Below, in pieces: positions 5,751 through 13,696 of a stretch of DNA of 13,716 nt. The position numbers and the translations under genes are program-made. Source of the DNA: a bacterium (GTDB lineage: Bacteria > Ratteibacteria > UBA8468 > B48-G9 > JAFGKM01); contig DAOOVW010000041.1 of the NCBI GenBank assembly GCA_035370465.1, forward strand, positions 1-13,716. Reading direction: 5' to 3'. The notes beneath the pieces are model-generated. The model did not search any database. It was not told where the DNA came from and was given only the letters and a program-made list of their open reading frames with translations. The stretch's first letter is position 1, and every line of letters starts with the position of its first letter.

Positions 5751-6962
5751 TTAAGAATTGAATTTGTAAATAACAAGACCTGATGGAACTTTTGGATAGA
5801 AATAAGTTGATTTTTGAGGCATAACTTCTCCACAAAAACATATTTTAAGAAACTGCTCTTTTTTAATTGGGTTTAAAAAAAATATAATACCTTTTCTCCT
5901 TTTTTCTCTCTCCTTTATTAAATATTCTGGCGAAATATGAAAGAAAAATTCATTATTTTTTATTTCAAAAATTTCAGGAAATATAAACTCATGAAGTATA
6001 ACTGTATCTAATTCAGACCAGTTTTCACTATGTTTTTCTGCAATTTTTCCAATTACATCTTTACTTTTTAATATTAAAACAAAAAATTCTCCATTATCAT
6101 AAACACCAAAACAATGACTATCCTGAAATTGCTCCATTTTCTCTTTCATCTCAAAAAGTGAAGGAACTTTTTGAATTTCAAAAAATTTTTCAATTAGTTG
6201 TTTTTTCTTGAAAAAAGGAATATCTTCAATTACATATCTATGAGTTGGTAAAATTAAAAGGCCAGGGGATTTTATATTAACAAGAAATACAAGAACCTTA
6301 CCTGCTGATGGGGTAGGGTTATCAAGATAAAAATGAAGCGCTGCATTATATCTGTGATGTCCATCGGCAATAATAAGTTTTTTATCTTTAAAGATGTTTT
6401 TAATTATTTCAGTTTTATTTTTATCTTTTATTTTACCAAAAGAAAAAATTTCATTATTTATAGTACCTTTAATTTCACCATTTAATTTCTTTATTTCATT
6501 TTCAAAAATAAAATTATTATCCTGATATAACATAAAAACAGGGCTGAAATTTGCTCTACATTTTTCTATAAGTTTATATCTATTAACTTTATACTTTTCA
6601 AAAATTCTTTCATGGGGAATAATATTGCCTTTTTCAAATGTTTCAAGTTTAAGTAAAGCAAAAACCCCATTTCTTTCCATCTGTTTATTGTCCACTAAAA
6701 AAGTGTGTTTCATAAAGTAAAAACAATCACTTTCATCTTCAATAATTATTTTTTCTTTTATCCATTTATTAAATTTTTGAAAAACTTCCTGGGGATTTTC
6801 ATTTTTTGATATTAAATTTATAACATTGTAAGGAGATAATAGTTTAAGTTTTTTTTCATATTCACTATCAATAACATCCCATGGAGGAGATATAACATTA
6901 CTTATATTCCCAACTTTCTCTAAATTATATGTATAACCTTTTAAAGGACTTATTTCTACCAT
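5751..6962 (-). CDS. DUF1015 family protein
   Basis: A 403-residue protein, full length for DUF1015. The family signature DGHHRYNAAL lies at 200-209, and the N-terminus has the expected ISPPWDVID stretch (usually written APPYDVI in relatives) near residue 25, followed by NVINLI. The family is widespread in anaerobes, often labelled SpoOJ/ParB-like because of the GHHRY-type motif. Its biochemical role is not established to my knowledge, and I assign none. No membrane segment or signal peptide is seen. The ATG follows GGAGAAAAA. It is the last gene of the rsmI-SurA_N-DUF1015 run, 36 bases after its upstream neighbour. Confidence 0.85.
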   Translation of the reverse strand: MVEISPLKGYTYNLEKVGNISNVISPPWDVIDSEYEKKLKLLSPYNVINLISKNENPQEVFQKFNKWIKEKIIIEDESDCFYFMKHTFLVDNKQMERNGVFALLKLETFEKGNIIPHERIFEKYKVNRYKLIEKCRANFSPVFMLYQDNNFIFENEIKKLNGEIKGTINNEIFSFGKIKDKNKTEIIKNIFKDKKLIIADGHHRYNAALHFYLDNPTPSAGKVLVFLVNIKSPGLLILPTHRYVIEDIPFFKKKQLIEKFFEIQKVPSLFEMKEKMEQFQDSHCFGVYDNGEFFVLILKSKDVIGKIAEKHSENWSELDTVILHEFIFPEIFEIKNNEFFFHISPEYLIKEREKRRKGIIFFLNPIKKEQFLKICFCGEVMPQKSTYFYPKVPSGLVIYKFNS

Positions 6963-6998
6963 TTTTTCTCCATATCTTTCTAATTCTGTCTCCTGTCT

Positions 6999-7727
6999 TT
7001 ATTCATCTATTTTTTGATTTTCACTTTTCTTTTTTAATGGTAAATATATTTCAACTTTTGCTGTTTTTCTTATCTGAGAATACCAATCGTTGAAATACTT
7101 TTCCATTTTCTGCCATAATAAAACCTTTCTAAGTTGCTCTTTATCAACATCTTTTAAATTGTTCCTTTTTATATAATCATCTACCTCTTCATCACTAACT
7201 TTTATATTTCCTTCAGATACAACAAGATTTTTTAATTTCTCAAAAGTTATTTTTTCCCTGACATCATCTTCAATTTTCTTTAACTCTTCATCCGGGATAT
7301 TGCTTATAATCTCTCTATATTTTTTTTCATCAAATTTCCCAGCGTCATTTTTAAAAACAGGGTCTGACTTAACTGCTTCTATTATTTCATTATTAAAGAC
7401 CCTTATTCTCTTTTTTCTTGCCTGCTGTAATAAAAGTTTTTCTCTAATCATGTCTTCAAGAACACCTTCTTCTATATTCAGGTTGTTTTTTATTTCGTCG
7501 TATTTATCTCCAAAAATCTGTCTGTAACTTTCTTCTACATCAGAAAGACGAGTATAAAATTCTCTCAAAGTAATTTCATCTCTATTAACAATTGCTGCAC
7601 AACTACTTCTTCTTTGAGCCCCTGAAATATTAACTCCCCATATCAAAAAACCCGGTATTATCATAAGTGCTACAATCCAGAGGACTATTTTCATATTCCT
7701 TTTTTTCCTGAAAAATTTTGTTAGCAT
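6999..7727 (-). CDS. Membrane-anchored SurA/PpiD N-terminal chaperone domain protein
   Basis: A 242-residue protein. Basic residues RKKRNMK precede one membrane helix (about 13-33, ending in PGFLIWGVN), the anchor typical of PpiD-like proteins. A SurA N-terminal-type helical domain follows outside the membrane: IVNRDEITLREFYTRL near 47, then VLEDMIREKLLLQQARKKRIRVFNNEI, and FDEKKYREII. The rotamase (parvulin) domain that normally follows is absent, so this looks like a chaperone without prolyl isomerase activity. It probably helps exported proteins fold. The ATG is preceded by GGGAGA, which is also the last codons of rsmI; only two bases separate the genes, suggesting translational coupling. 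Confidence 0.75.
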   Translation of the reverse strand: MLTKFFRKKRNMKIVLWIVALMIIPGFLIWGVNISGAQRRSSCAAIVNRDEITLREFYTRLSDVEESYRQIFGDKYDEIKNNLNIEEGVLEDMIREKLLLQQARKKRIRVFNNEIIEAVKSDPVFKNDAGKFDEKKYREIISNIPDEELKKIEDDVREKITFEKLKNLVVSEGNIKVSDEEVDDYIKRNNLKDVDKEQLRKVLLWQKMEKYFNDWYSQIRKTAKVEIYLPLKKKSENQKIDE

Positions 7728-7729
7728 TT

Positions 7730-8392
7730 TTATCTCCCTTTTATCAGTATAACAAATTCTCCTTTATTTTTTTTACTTAAAAAATAATCAACAACTTCTT
7801 CAACACTTCCGTACTTAATTTCTTCAAACTTTTTTGTAAGTTCTCTACAAACAGTCATTTCTCTATTTTGAAAAACATCTTTTATAATTTTTAATGTTTC
7901 ATTTATTCTATGAACTGACTCAAAAAAAATCAATGTTTCTTCTCTTTCAATCAGCGACTCCATTAACTTCCTCTTTTTATTTTCCCCTTTTGGTAAAAAT
8001 CCATAAAAGGTAAATTGAGATGAAGGAAGAGCAGAAACAGAAATTGCAGAAGTTAAGGCGGAAGGTCCAGGAACAGGAATAACTTTTATATTATTTTTAT
8101 ATGCCTCCCGAACAAGTAAAAAAGAAGCATCTGAAATTCCAGGAGTCCCTCTATCACAAACAAGAGCAATTTCTTTTCCTTCTTTTAGCATTTCAATTAC
8201 TTTCCCAATTCTTTTATATTCATTATCTTTATAATAAGATAGAAGATGATTTTTTATACCATAATAATTTAATAATTTCAATGTTTCTCTTGTATCTTCA
8301 CATAAAATTAAATCAACATTTTTTAATGTTTCAATTGCTCTGAAAGTTATGTCATCAAGATTTCCAATTGGAGTTGAAACGATATATAACAT
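7730..8392 (-). CDS. rsmI: RsmI, 16S rRNA (cytidine1402-2'-O)-methyltransferase
   Basis: A 220-residue SAM-dependent methyltransferase of the tetrapyrrole-methylase fold that modifies C1402 in the ribosomal decoding centre. It begins LYIVSTPIGNLDDIT, followed by CEDTR at 31-35 and PVPGPSA near 110, all diagnostic of RsmI. Two features are unusual: the loop usually written SDAGTPGISDPG reads CDRGTPGISDAS (79-90), and the protein is about 60 residues shorter than E. coli RsmI, ending after the core domain without the C-terminal extension. It may still be active. AAGGAG precedes the ATG. It heads the minus-strand operon, driven by the divergent promoter at 8421-8449. Confidence 0.9.
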   Translation of the reverse strand: MLYIVSTPIGNLDDITFRAIETLKNVDLILCEDTRETLKLLNYYGIKNHLLSYYKDNEYKRIGKVIEMLKEGKEIALVCDRGTPGISDASFLLVREAYKNNIKVIPVPGPSALTSAISVSALPSSQFTFYGFLPKGENKKRKLMESLIEREETLIFFESVHRINETLKIIKDVFQNREMTVCRELTKKFEEIKYGSVEEVVDYFLSKKNKGEFVILIKGR

Positions 8393-8420
8393 TATAAAAA
8401 TACTCCTTTTTTAATTTAAA

Positions 8421-8451
8421 ATTTTACAATTTATTTTAATAAGAGTAAAAT
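8421..8451. promoter_or_regulatory. Symmetric overlapping divergent promoters (rsmI and apgM)
   Basis: On the plus strand TTTACA (8423-8428) and TAAAAT (8446-8451) are 17 bp apart and point at apgM, with a start near 8458. On the minus strand TTTACT (8449-8444) and TAAAAT (8426-8421) are also 17 bp apart and point at rsmI, with a start near 8414. The two overlap because the region is a perfect inverted repeat, ATTTTAC-N17-GTAAAAT: each arm supplies the -35 of one promoter and the -10 of the other. Polymerase could use only one direction at a time. Confidence 0.5.
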
Positions 8452-8485
8452 AATTTAAATTTTTTAATTTATAGGAGGAAAAAAA

Positions 8486-9700
8486 ATGGAATATGAGGAA
8501 ATTTTACCAGAGATTATAGGGAAAAATGAAAATAAAATACTTCTTCTTGTTTTAGATGGACTTGGAGGTATTCCACACCCGGAAACAGGAAAAACAGAAT
8601 TAGAAACAGCAAATATTCCAAATATTGATGAATTTGCCAAAAATGGTTCCTGTGGTCTTTCAATACCGGTTCTTCCGGGAATAACTCCTGGCAGTGGGCC
8701 CGGACATATTTCTCTTTTTGGGTATGACCCTATTAAAGTTCTCATAGGAAGAGGTGTTCTTGAATGCCTTGGAATAGGTGTAAATCTTGGGAAAGAAGAT
8801 ATTGCAATAAGAGGTAATTTTGCAACAATTGATGAAAATGACATTGTGACGGATAGAAGAGCAGGTAGGATTTCTACTGATGAAAATAAAAAAATTGTTG
8901 ATTTAATTTCAAAAAATATTAAAGAAATAAATGGGGTAAAAATTTCAATAAACACTGTAAAAGAACATAGATGTGCAATTGTTTTAAGAGGGAAAAACCT
9001 TTCTCCTGATGTAAGTGAAAATGACCCACAAAAAGAAAATTTACCGCTTAAAGAAATATTACCTTTAAACCAGGAAGGTAAATTTACAGCTAGTGTTTTA
9101 AATGAGTTTGAAAAAAAAGTAAAAGAGATATTGAAAAATGTTAATTCAAAAGCAAAAGTAATTCTACTTAGAGGTATTTCAAAACTTCCTGATGTTCCAA
9201 CTTTTCAAGAAAAATACAAACTTAAAAGTGCCTGTATTGCTACTTATCCTATGTATAAAGGTATTTCAAAAGTTGTTGGGATGGATATAATTGAAGTTGG
9301 TGAAACAGTTGAAGAAGAATTTGACAAACTTGAAAAAGTATATGATAATTACGAATTCTTTTTTTTACATATAAAAAAGACAGATAGTATGGGCGAAGAT
9401 GGAAATTTTAATGGTAAAGTAAAATTTCTTGAAGATGTTGATAAGAAAATATGGCGTCTTAAAAAATTAAACTTTTCAGCAATGGCAATTACAGGTGACC
9501 ATTCAACACCTTCTGTTTTAAAAGGTCATTCATGGCATCCAGTTCCACTTGTAATTGTTTCGCCAAATATGATACGAGATGATATTGAAAGATTTTCAGA
9601 AAGAGAATGTGCAAAAGGTATATTAGGAACAATTTACGCAAAGCAAATTATGTATTTGCTACTTGCAAGTTCATTAAAATTAGGAAAATTCGGAGCATAA
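8486..9700 (+). CDS. apgM: Cofactor-independent phosphoglycerate mutase, archaeal type (aPGAM)
   Basis: A 404-residue enzyme of the alkaline phosphatase superfamily that interconverts 3- and 2-phosphoglycerate in glycolysis and gluconeogenesis. Visible elements: LLVLDGLGG with metal ligand D24; PGSGPGHISLFGYDP (68-82), whose Ser70 aligns with the phosphorylated serine of the iPGAM family; HIKKTDSMG at 295-303; GDHSTP at 337-342; and GHSWHPVP beginning at 347, supplying further metal ligands. Length is normal for the archaeal-type branch, also found in many anaerobic bacteria. The ATG has a strong AGGAGG site. Its stop is followed by one base and then the ATG of rnfC, so the gene leads an operon with the Rnf complex. 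Confidence 0.93.
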   Translation: MEYEEILPEIIGKNENKILLLVLDGLGGIPHPETGKTELETANIPNIDEFAKNGSCGLSIPVLPGITPGSGPGHISLFGYDPIKVLIGRGVLECLGIGVNLGKEDIAIRGNFATIDENDIVTDRRAGRISTDENKKIVDLISKNIKEINGVKISINTVKEHRCAIVLRGKNLSPDVSENDPQKENLPLKEILPLNQEGKFTASVLNEFEKKVKEILKNVNSKAKVILLRGISKLPDVPTFQEKYKLKSACIATYPMYKGISKVVGMDIIEVGETVEEEFDKLEKVYDNYEFFFLHIKKTDSMGEDGNFNGKVKFLEDVDKKIWRLKKLNFSAMAITGDHSTPSVLKGHSWHPVPLVIVSPNMIRDDIERFSERECAKGILGTIYAKQIMYLLLASSLKLGKFGA

Positions 9701-9701
9701 A

Positions 9702-10997
9702 ATGTTTAGAGGCGGAGTTGAATTTATTGATTTTAAATCTCTCAGTAAAGAAGAACCAATTGAAAATTTCAAAGAACCAGATAAAGTTGTTATCCCTCTT
9801 TCACAGCATACAGGAATACCTGCAAAATTGGTTGTGAGGAAAGGAGATAATGTTTTAAAAGGGCAGGTTATTGGAGAAATTGCTGGTTTTATAAGTTCTT
9901 CTGTTCATTCTTCAATATCAGGGAAAGTTATTGGGGTTGAAGATATTTTAACTCATACTTATAAAATATCCCCAGCAGTAATAATAGAAAATGATGGAAG
10001 TGGAAAAGAAATAGAAAAAAAGAAAAATGACTGGTTTTCTTTAAGTCCTTCTGAAATAATTGAACTTGTTTCAAAAAATGGAGTTGTAGGACTTGGTGGA
10101 GCAACTTTTCCTTCTCACGTAAAATTAGTCATACCTCATGGCAAAAAATGTGAAGCAGTTATATTAAATGGATGTGAATGCGAACCATTTTTAACCTGTG
10201 ATTACAGGGTTTTAAAAGAAAATACAGAAGATGTAATTATTGGCTTGGAAATTATATGTAAAACATTAGGAGTTAAAAAGGCATATATTGGAATTGAACA
10301 AAATAAAATTGATATAGCAGAAAAAATTAAAAAAGTAATAAAAAATAAGAGTTGTGAAATTGAATTAAAAGTACTTCCCAAAAAATACCCACAGGGAAGT
10401 GAAAAACATCTAATAAAATCAATAACTGGAAAAGAAGTTCCCTCAGGTGGACTTCCAATTGATGTTGGAATTGTTGTTTTTAATGTTCAAACAGCAATAT
10501 CAATAAAAAATGCTGTCTGTGATGGAGAGCCACTTATTGAAAGAGTTATAACTGTTTCTGGACTTGTTGAAAGACCTAAAAATTTAAGAGTAAAAATCGG
10601 AACAAGTATATCCGAAGTTATTACTTATTGTGAAGGTGAATTAGAAGAGGGGTCTAAGATTGTAATTGGTGGTCCTATGATGGGGATGAATATTCCTTCT
10701 TCTGATATACCTGTAATCAAGGGAACAACAGGAATTTTAATTTTACCAGAAGAAATTTTACCAGAAGAAATTGAACCATGTATAAGATGTGGAAAATGTA
10801 TTGATGCCTGCCCTATGAATTTATGTCCTGCTGAAATTGGAAGATATGCAGAATTAAAAAAATGGGAAGAAGTAGAAAAATTAAGTGTTTCTGATTGTAT
10901 TGAGTGTGGTTGTTGTTCATATATCTGTCCTTCTAAAAGGCCATTGGTTGAACTATTTAAATGGGCAAAAACAAAAATAAAGAGGAAAAAAGAATGA
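9702..10997 (+). CDS. rnfC: RnfC, ion-translocating ferredoxin:NAD+ oxidoreductase subunit C
   Basis: A 431-residue peripheral subunit that binds NAD(H) and FMN and passes electrons through two 4Fe-4S clusters. The glycine-rich stretch GLGGATFPSHVK at 130-141 and LNGCECEPF at 155-163 belong to the NuoF/RnfC-type nucleotide-binding fold. Cluster ligands are C360, C363, C366, C370 and C399, C402, C405, C409, the second and third cysteines being bridged to CP motifs. Length fits the short RnfC form without a long Ala-rich tail. A 15-base tandem duplication (10741-10770) gives ILPEEILPEE just before the first cluster. It starts one base after apgM and overlaps rnfD by ATGA. Confidence 0.95.
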   Translation: MFRGGVEFIDFKSLSKEEPIENFKEPDKVVIPLSQHTGIPAKLVVRKGDNVLKGQVIGEIAGFISSSVHSSISGKVIGVEDILTHTYKISPAVIIENDGSGKEIEKKKNDWFSLSPSEIIELVSKNGVVGLGGATFPSHVKLVIPHGKKCEAVILNGCECEPFLTCDYRVLKENTEDVIIGLEIICKTLGVKKAYIGIEQNKIDIAEKIKKVIKNKSCEIELKVLPKKYPQGSEKHLIKSITGKEVPSGGLPIDVGIVVFNVQTAISIKNAVCDGEPLIERVITVSGLVERPKNLRVKIGTSISEVITYCEGELEEGSKIVIGGPMMGMNIPSSDIPVIKGTTGILILPEEILPEEIEPCIRCGKCIDACPMNLCPAEIGRYAELKKWEEVEKLSVSDCIECGCCSYICPSKRPLVELFKWAKTKIKRKKE

Positions 10998-11911
10998 AAA
11001 AAATAAGTTGGGCACCACATATACATAGCAATGAAACAACAGGCAAAATTATGTTATCTGTTATTATTGCCTTAATACCACCTTTAATTGGTGCTATATG
11101 GTTTTTTGGTTTATATTCATTGAAAATTATAGTTGTAAGTATTGTTTCCTGTGTTTTAAGTGAACTTTTAAGTCAAATTATTTTTAAGAAAAAAATAAGA
11201 ATTTTTGATGGAAGTGCAATTATAACAGGAATTTTACTTGCTTTTGTTTTGCCACCAAGAATACCTTTATGGGTGGTTGGATTTGGTGGCTTTCTTGCAA
11301 TTTTTCTTATAAAAGAAATTTTTGGTGGAATTGGATTTAATATATTTAATCCTGCTCTTGCATCAAGGGCAATACTCCTCGCGTGTTTTCCTGTTTTTAT
11401 GACTCACTGGATACAACCATTTGACTATTCAATAGATGCAATAACGACTGCAACTCCTCTTACAATATTAAAAGAAAATTTCTTACAACAATTACCTTCA
11501 TTATGGCAAATGTTTATTGGAATAAGGGCAGGGTGTTTGGGAGAAACAAGTGTTTTACTTCTTTTATTAGGGGCAATTTTTTTGCTTTGTAGAAAAGTAA
11601 TAACATTGCATATTCCAGTTTCATATATCTTAACTGTTGCAATTCTTTCGGTAATTTTCAAACAAAATGTTGCAATGCAGGTTATGGCAGGAGGACTTAT
11701 TCTTGGTGCTTTTTTTATGGCAACTGACTATGTTACCTCCCCTATAACAAAAAAGGGTAAAATAATATTCGGTATTGGATGTGGAATTATAACTTTTCTT
11801 ATACGACTGAAAGGAAGTTATCCAGAGGGAGTATGTTATTCAATTTTGTTTATGAATATGCTTGTTCCTTTAATTGATAAATATACTCTACCGAAGAAAT
11901 TTGGAAGGTAA
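10994..11911 (+). CDS. rnfD: RnfD, membrane subunit with covalent FMN site
   Basis: A 305-residue integral membrane subunit with about eight to ten helices, homologous to NqrB. The sequence TTATPL (151-156) contains Thr154, the residue expected to carry phosphoester-linked FMN (the SGAT-like site). GFNIFNPALASRA upstream is another strong RnfD signature. I chose the ATG at 10994, which overlaps the rnfC stop as ATGA and has AGAGGA before it, giving the canonical start MKKISWAPHI. A longer frame from 10961 would add eleven lysine-rich residues from within rnfC. The gene ends two bases before rnfG. Confidence 0.93.
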   Translation: MKKISWAPHIHSNETTGKIMLSVIIALIPPLIGAIWFFGLYSLKIIVVSIVSCVLSELLSQIIFKKKIRIFDGSAIITGILLAFVLPPRIPLWVVGFGGFLAIFLIKEIFGGIGFNIFNPALASRAILLACFPVFMTHWIQPFDYSIDAITTATPLTILKENFLQQLPSLWQMFIGIRAGCLGETSVLLLLLGAIFLLCRKVITLHIPVSYILTVAILSVIFKQNVAMQVMAGGLILGAFFMATDYVTSPITKKGKIIFGIGCGIITFLIRLKGSYPEGVCYSILFMNMLVPLIDKYTLPKKFGR

Positions 11912-11913
11912 AA

Positions 11914-12462
11914 ATGAACAAAAAAGAAATAGTTGGTGGTATTTTAATTTTAACAATAATTACTTCTTTATCCGGATATTTACTTGCTTATGTTTATAAA
12001 GTAACAAAACCAGCAATTGAAAAACAACAAAAAATTGAAGAAGATAATATAAATAAAGAAATTTTTCCAGATGGAGTTGAATTCCATGAAGTAGAACAAG
12101 GAGATATAAAATATATTTCTGTTTTAGGCAGTGAAGGAAAAGAAATAGGTAAAATTTTTACAACAACTTCCCCCGGTTATGGAGGAGATATAAAAATAAA
12201 AATTGGAGTTGATGAAGATTTAAAAATTAAAGGTGTAAAAATTCTTCAACATAATGAAACACCTGGTCTTGGAGCAAAAATAACTGAAAAAAAATTTTTA
12301 TCACAGTTTGATGGTAAAGGAAAAGAAAAAATTTATTTAAAAAAGGATAATTCAGAAGGTGAAATAGATACAATAACAGGAGCAACAATTTCATCAAAAG
12401 CAGTAACAGAAGGTGTGAGAAAATTACTTGAAACAATTGAGGTAGAAAAAAATGAAAATTGA
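11914..12462 (+). CDS. rnfG: RnfG, periplasmic-side FMN-binding subunit
   Basis: A 182-residue protein with one N-terminal membrane helix (about 7-29) and an FMN-binding domain. DTITGATISSKAV places Thr158 in the S/T-G-A-T motif, where FMN is attached covalently. Upstream, GYGGDIKIKIGVD and HNETPGLGAKI are standard RnfG/NqrC features. The subunit relays electrons between the membrane subunits and RnfC. GGAAGGT precedes the ATG. It overlaps rnfE by 11 bases. Confidence 0.94.
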   Translation: MNKKEIVGGILILTIITSLSGYLLAYVYKVTKPAIEKQQKIEEDNINKEIFPDGVEFHEVEQGDIKYISVLGSEGKEIGKIFTTTSPGYGGDIKIKIGVDEDLKIKGVKILQHNETPGLGAKITEKKFLSQFDGKGKEKIYLKKDNSEGEIDTITGATISSKAVTEGVRKLLETIEVEKNEN

Positions 12463-13054
12463 TTTTAAGAACTTTGTAAATGCTTTATGGAAAGAAAATG
12501 CGATTTTTTATCTTATGTTGGGTTTATGTCCTTTTCTCGCTGTTTCAAGTTCTGTTAGGGATTCTATTGGGATGGGAATTGCTGTAATTTTTGTTTTAGC
12601 AGGTTCTAATGTAACCATTTCTTTAATAAGAAAATTTGTTCCCTCTCATGTGAGAATCCCTGCATTTATTGTTGTAATTGCAACCTTTGTTACAATTGTT
12701 GATTATTCACTCGCTGCTTTATCTCCTCAAATCCACAGAAATTTAGGTGTTTATCTTCCACTGGTGGTTGTTAATTGTATTATTCTTGGTAGAGCAGAGG
12801 CATATGCATCAAAAAATAATGTAATCAGTTCTCTTCTTGATGGTTTAGGAGTAGGAATTGGTTTTGCTCTTGTAATTTTTGTTGTTTCTATTGTAAGAGA
12901 ACTTTTTGGAAATGGAACAATACTTGGACACCAAATTTTTGGAGCCAATTTTACTCCATTTTTAATAATGATTATGCCACCAGGTGCTTTTATTGTTATT
13001 GGTTTTTTTATTGCGTTAAAACAGGGAATTGAAAGAAGGGGTAAAAAATGTTAA
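12452..13054 (+). CDS. rnfE: RnfE, integral membrane subunit
   Basis: A 200-residue protein with about six membrane helices, paralogous to RnfA. GLCPFLAVSSS (C26) and VVNCIILGRAEA (C109) hold the two conserved cysteines. In Rnf and Nqr structures these, with the matching pair in RnfA, hold an iron-sulfur centre buried in the membrane between the two subunits. RDSIGMGIAVIFVL is the usual helix that follows the first cysteine. The start lies inside the end of rnfG and the stop inside the start of rnfA, so translation is tightly coupled. Confidence 0.94.
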   Translation: MKIDFKNFVNALWKENAIFYLMLGLCPFLAVSSSVRDSIGMGIAVIFVLAGSNVTISLIRKFVPSHVRIPAFIVVIATFVTIVDYSLAALSPQIHRNLGVYLPLVVVNCIILGRAEAYASKNNVISSLLDGLGVGIGFALVIFVVSIVRELFGNGTILGHQIFGANFTPFLIMIMPPGAFIVIGFFIALKQGIERRGKKC

Positions 13055-13638
13055 ATCAGGCAAATTTAGGATTAATTTTTCTATCTGCATTTTTAGTAAA
13101 TAATATTTTGCTTATAAAATTTTTAGGGCTATGTTCTTTTTTTGGCCTTTCAAAAGATATTAAATCATCAATAGGAATGGGACTTGCAGTAATTTTTGCA
13201 ACTGTTATGGCTTGTTGTTTAAGTTGGGCTGTGTACAATTTGCTTCTTTTACCACTGCATCTTGAATATTTAAGAACAGCAACTTTTATTTTAACAATTG
13301 CTTCATTTGTCCAGTTTGAAGAAATAATAATAAGGAAAAAATTGCCTGTTTTATATAAGGCATTTGGTATATATCTTCCTTTAATAACTACAAATTGTGC
13401 AATTTTAGCGTGTGCTTTTCTTGGAGTTGATTATAAACTTTCTTTTATCCAGAATCTTGTTTTCTCAATCGCTCTACCAGCAGGTTATGCACTTGCAATA
13501 ATTCTTTTTGCATCTATAAGAGAGAAAATTGATGTTGCTCCTTTACCAGAAGTTTTCAAAGGTGCTCCAATATCTTTTATAACAGCGGGTCTTATGAGTT
13601 TAGCATTTCTTGGTTTTAAAGGGCTTTTCAAATTATAA
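13048..13638 (+). CDS. rnfA: RnfA, integral membrane subunit
   Basis: A 196-residue protein of normal RnfA length with six predicted helices in the inverted-topology arrangement shared with RnfE. Signatures are FLVNNILLIKFLGLCSFFGLSK (C29), IGMGLAVIFA, and YLPLITTNCAIL (C117). The residue after C29 is Ser, where most relatives I know have Pro. C29 and C117 are the expected ligands of the intramembrane iron-sulfur centre shared with RnfE. It is the last gene in the window. The ferredoxin-facing subunit RnfB, which often follows here, does not begin in the next 78 bases. Confidence 0.94.
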   Translation: MLNQANLGLIFLSAFLVNNILLIKFLGLCSFFGLSKDIKSSIGMGLAVIFATVMACCLSWAVYNLLLLPLHLEYLRTATFILTIASFVQFEEIIIRKKLPVLYKAFGIYLPLITTNCAILACAFLGVDYKLSFIQNLVFSIALPAGYALAIILFASIREKIDVAPLPEVFKGAPISFITAGLMSLAFLGFKGLFKL

Positions 13639-13653
13639 TCTTACAACATAACA

Positions 13654-13696
13654 AATAAGGCATCTGCTTTTCAAAATATTTCCAGTTGGCCTTATT
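13654..13696. repeat. Inverted repeat after rnfA
   Basis: AATAAGGC (13654-13661) and GCCTTATT (13689-13696) form a perfect 8-bp inverted repeat around 27 bases. It is not followed by a T-run, so it is not a typical intrinsic terminator. It could be an end of transcription of another kind, an operator, or chance. The last 78 bases of the window hold no other feature. Confidence 0.3.

Noticed and set aside
5635..5841. 68-codon minus-strand frame containing PARGLEPLTCSLRMSRSTTELH
   Set aside because: This is the well-known false protein made by translating the antisense of a tRNA gene; it covers tRNA-Thr and the end of DUF1015.
8464..8955. 163-codon minus-strand frame opposite apgM
   Set aside because: It is a shadow of the clearly conserved apgM frame and has no family features.
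10625..11026. 133-codon minus-strand frame opposite the rnfC/rnfD junction
   Set aside because: It is antisense to two conserved genes; its SSGKI repeat merely reflects the tandem duplication in rnfC.
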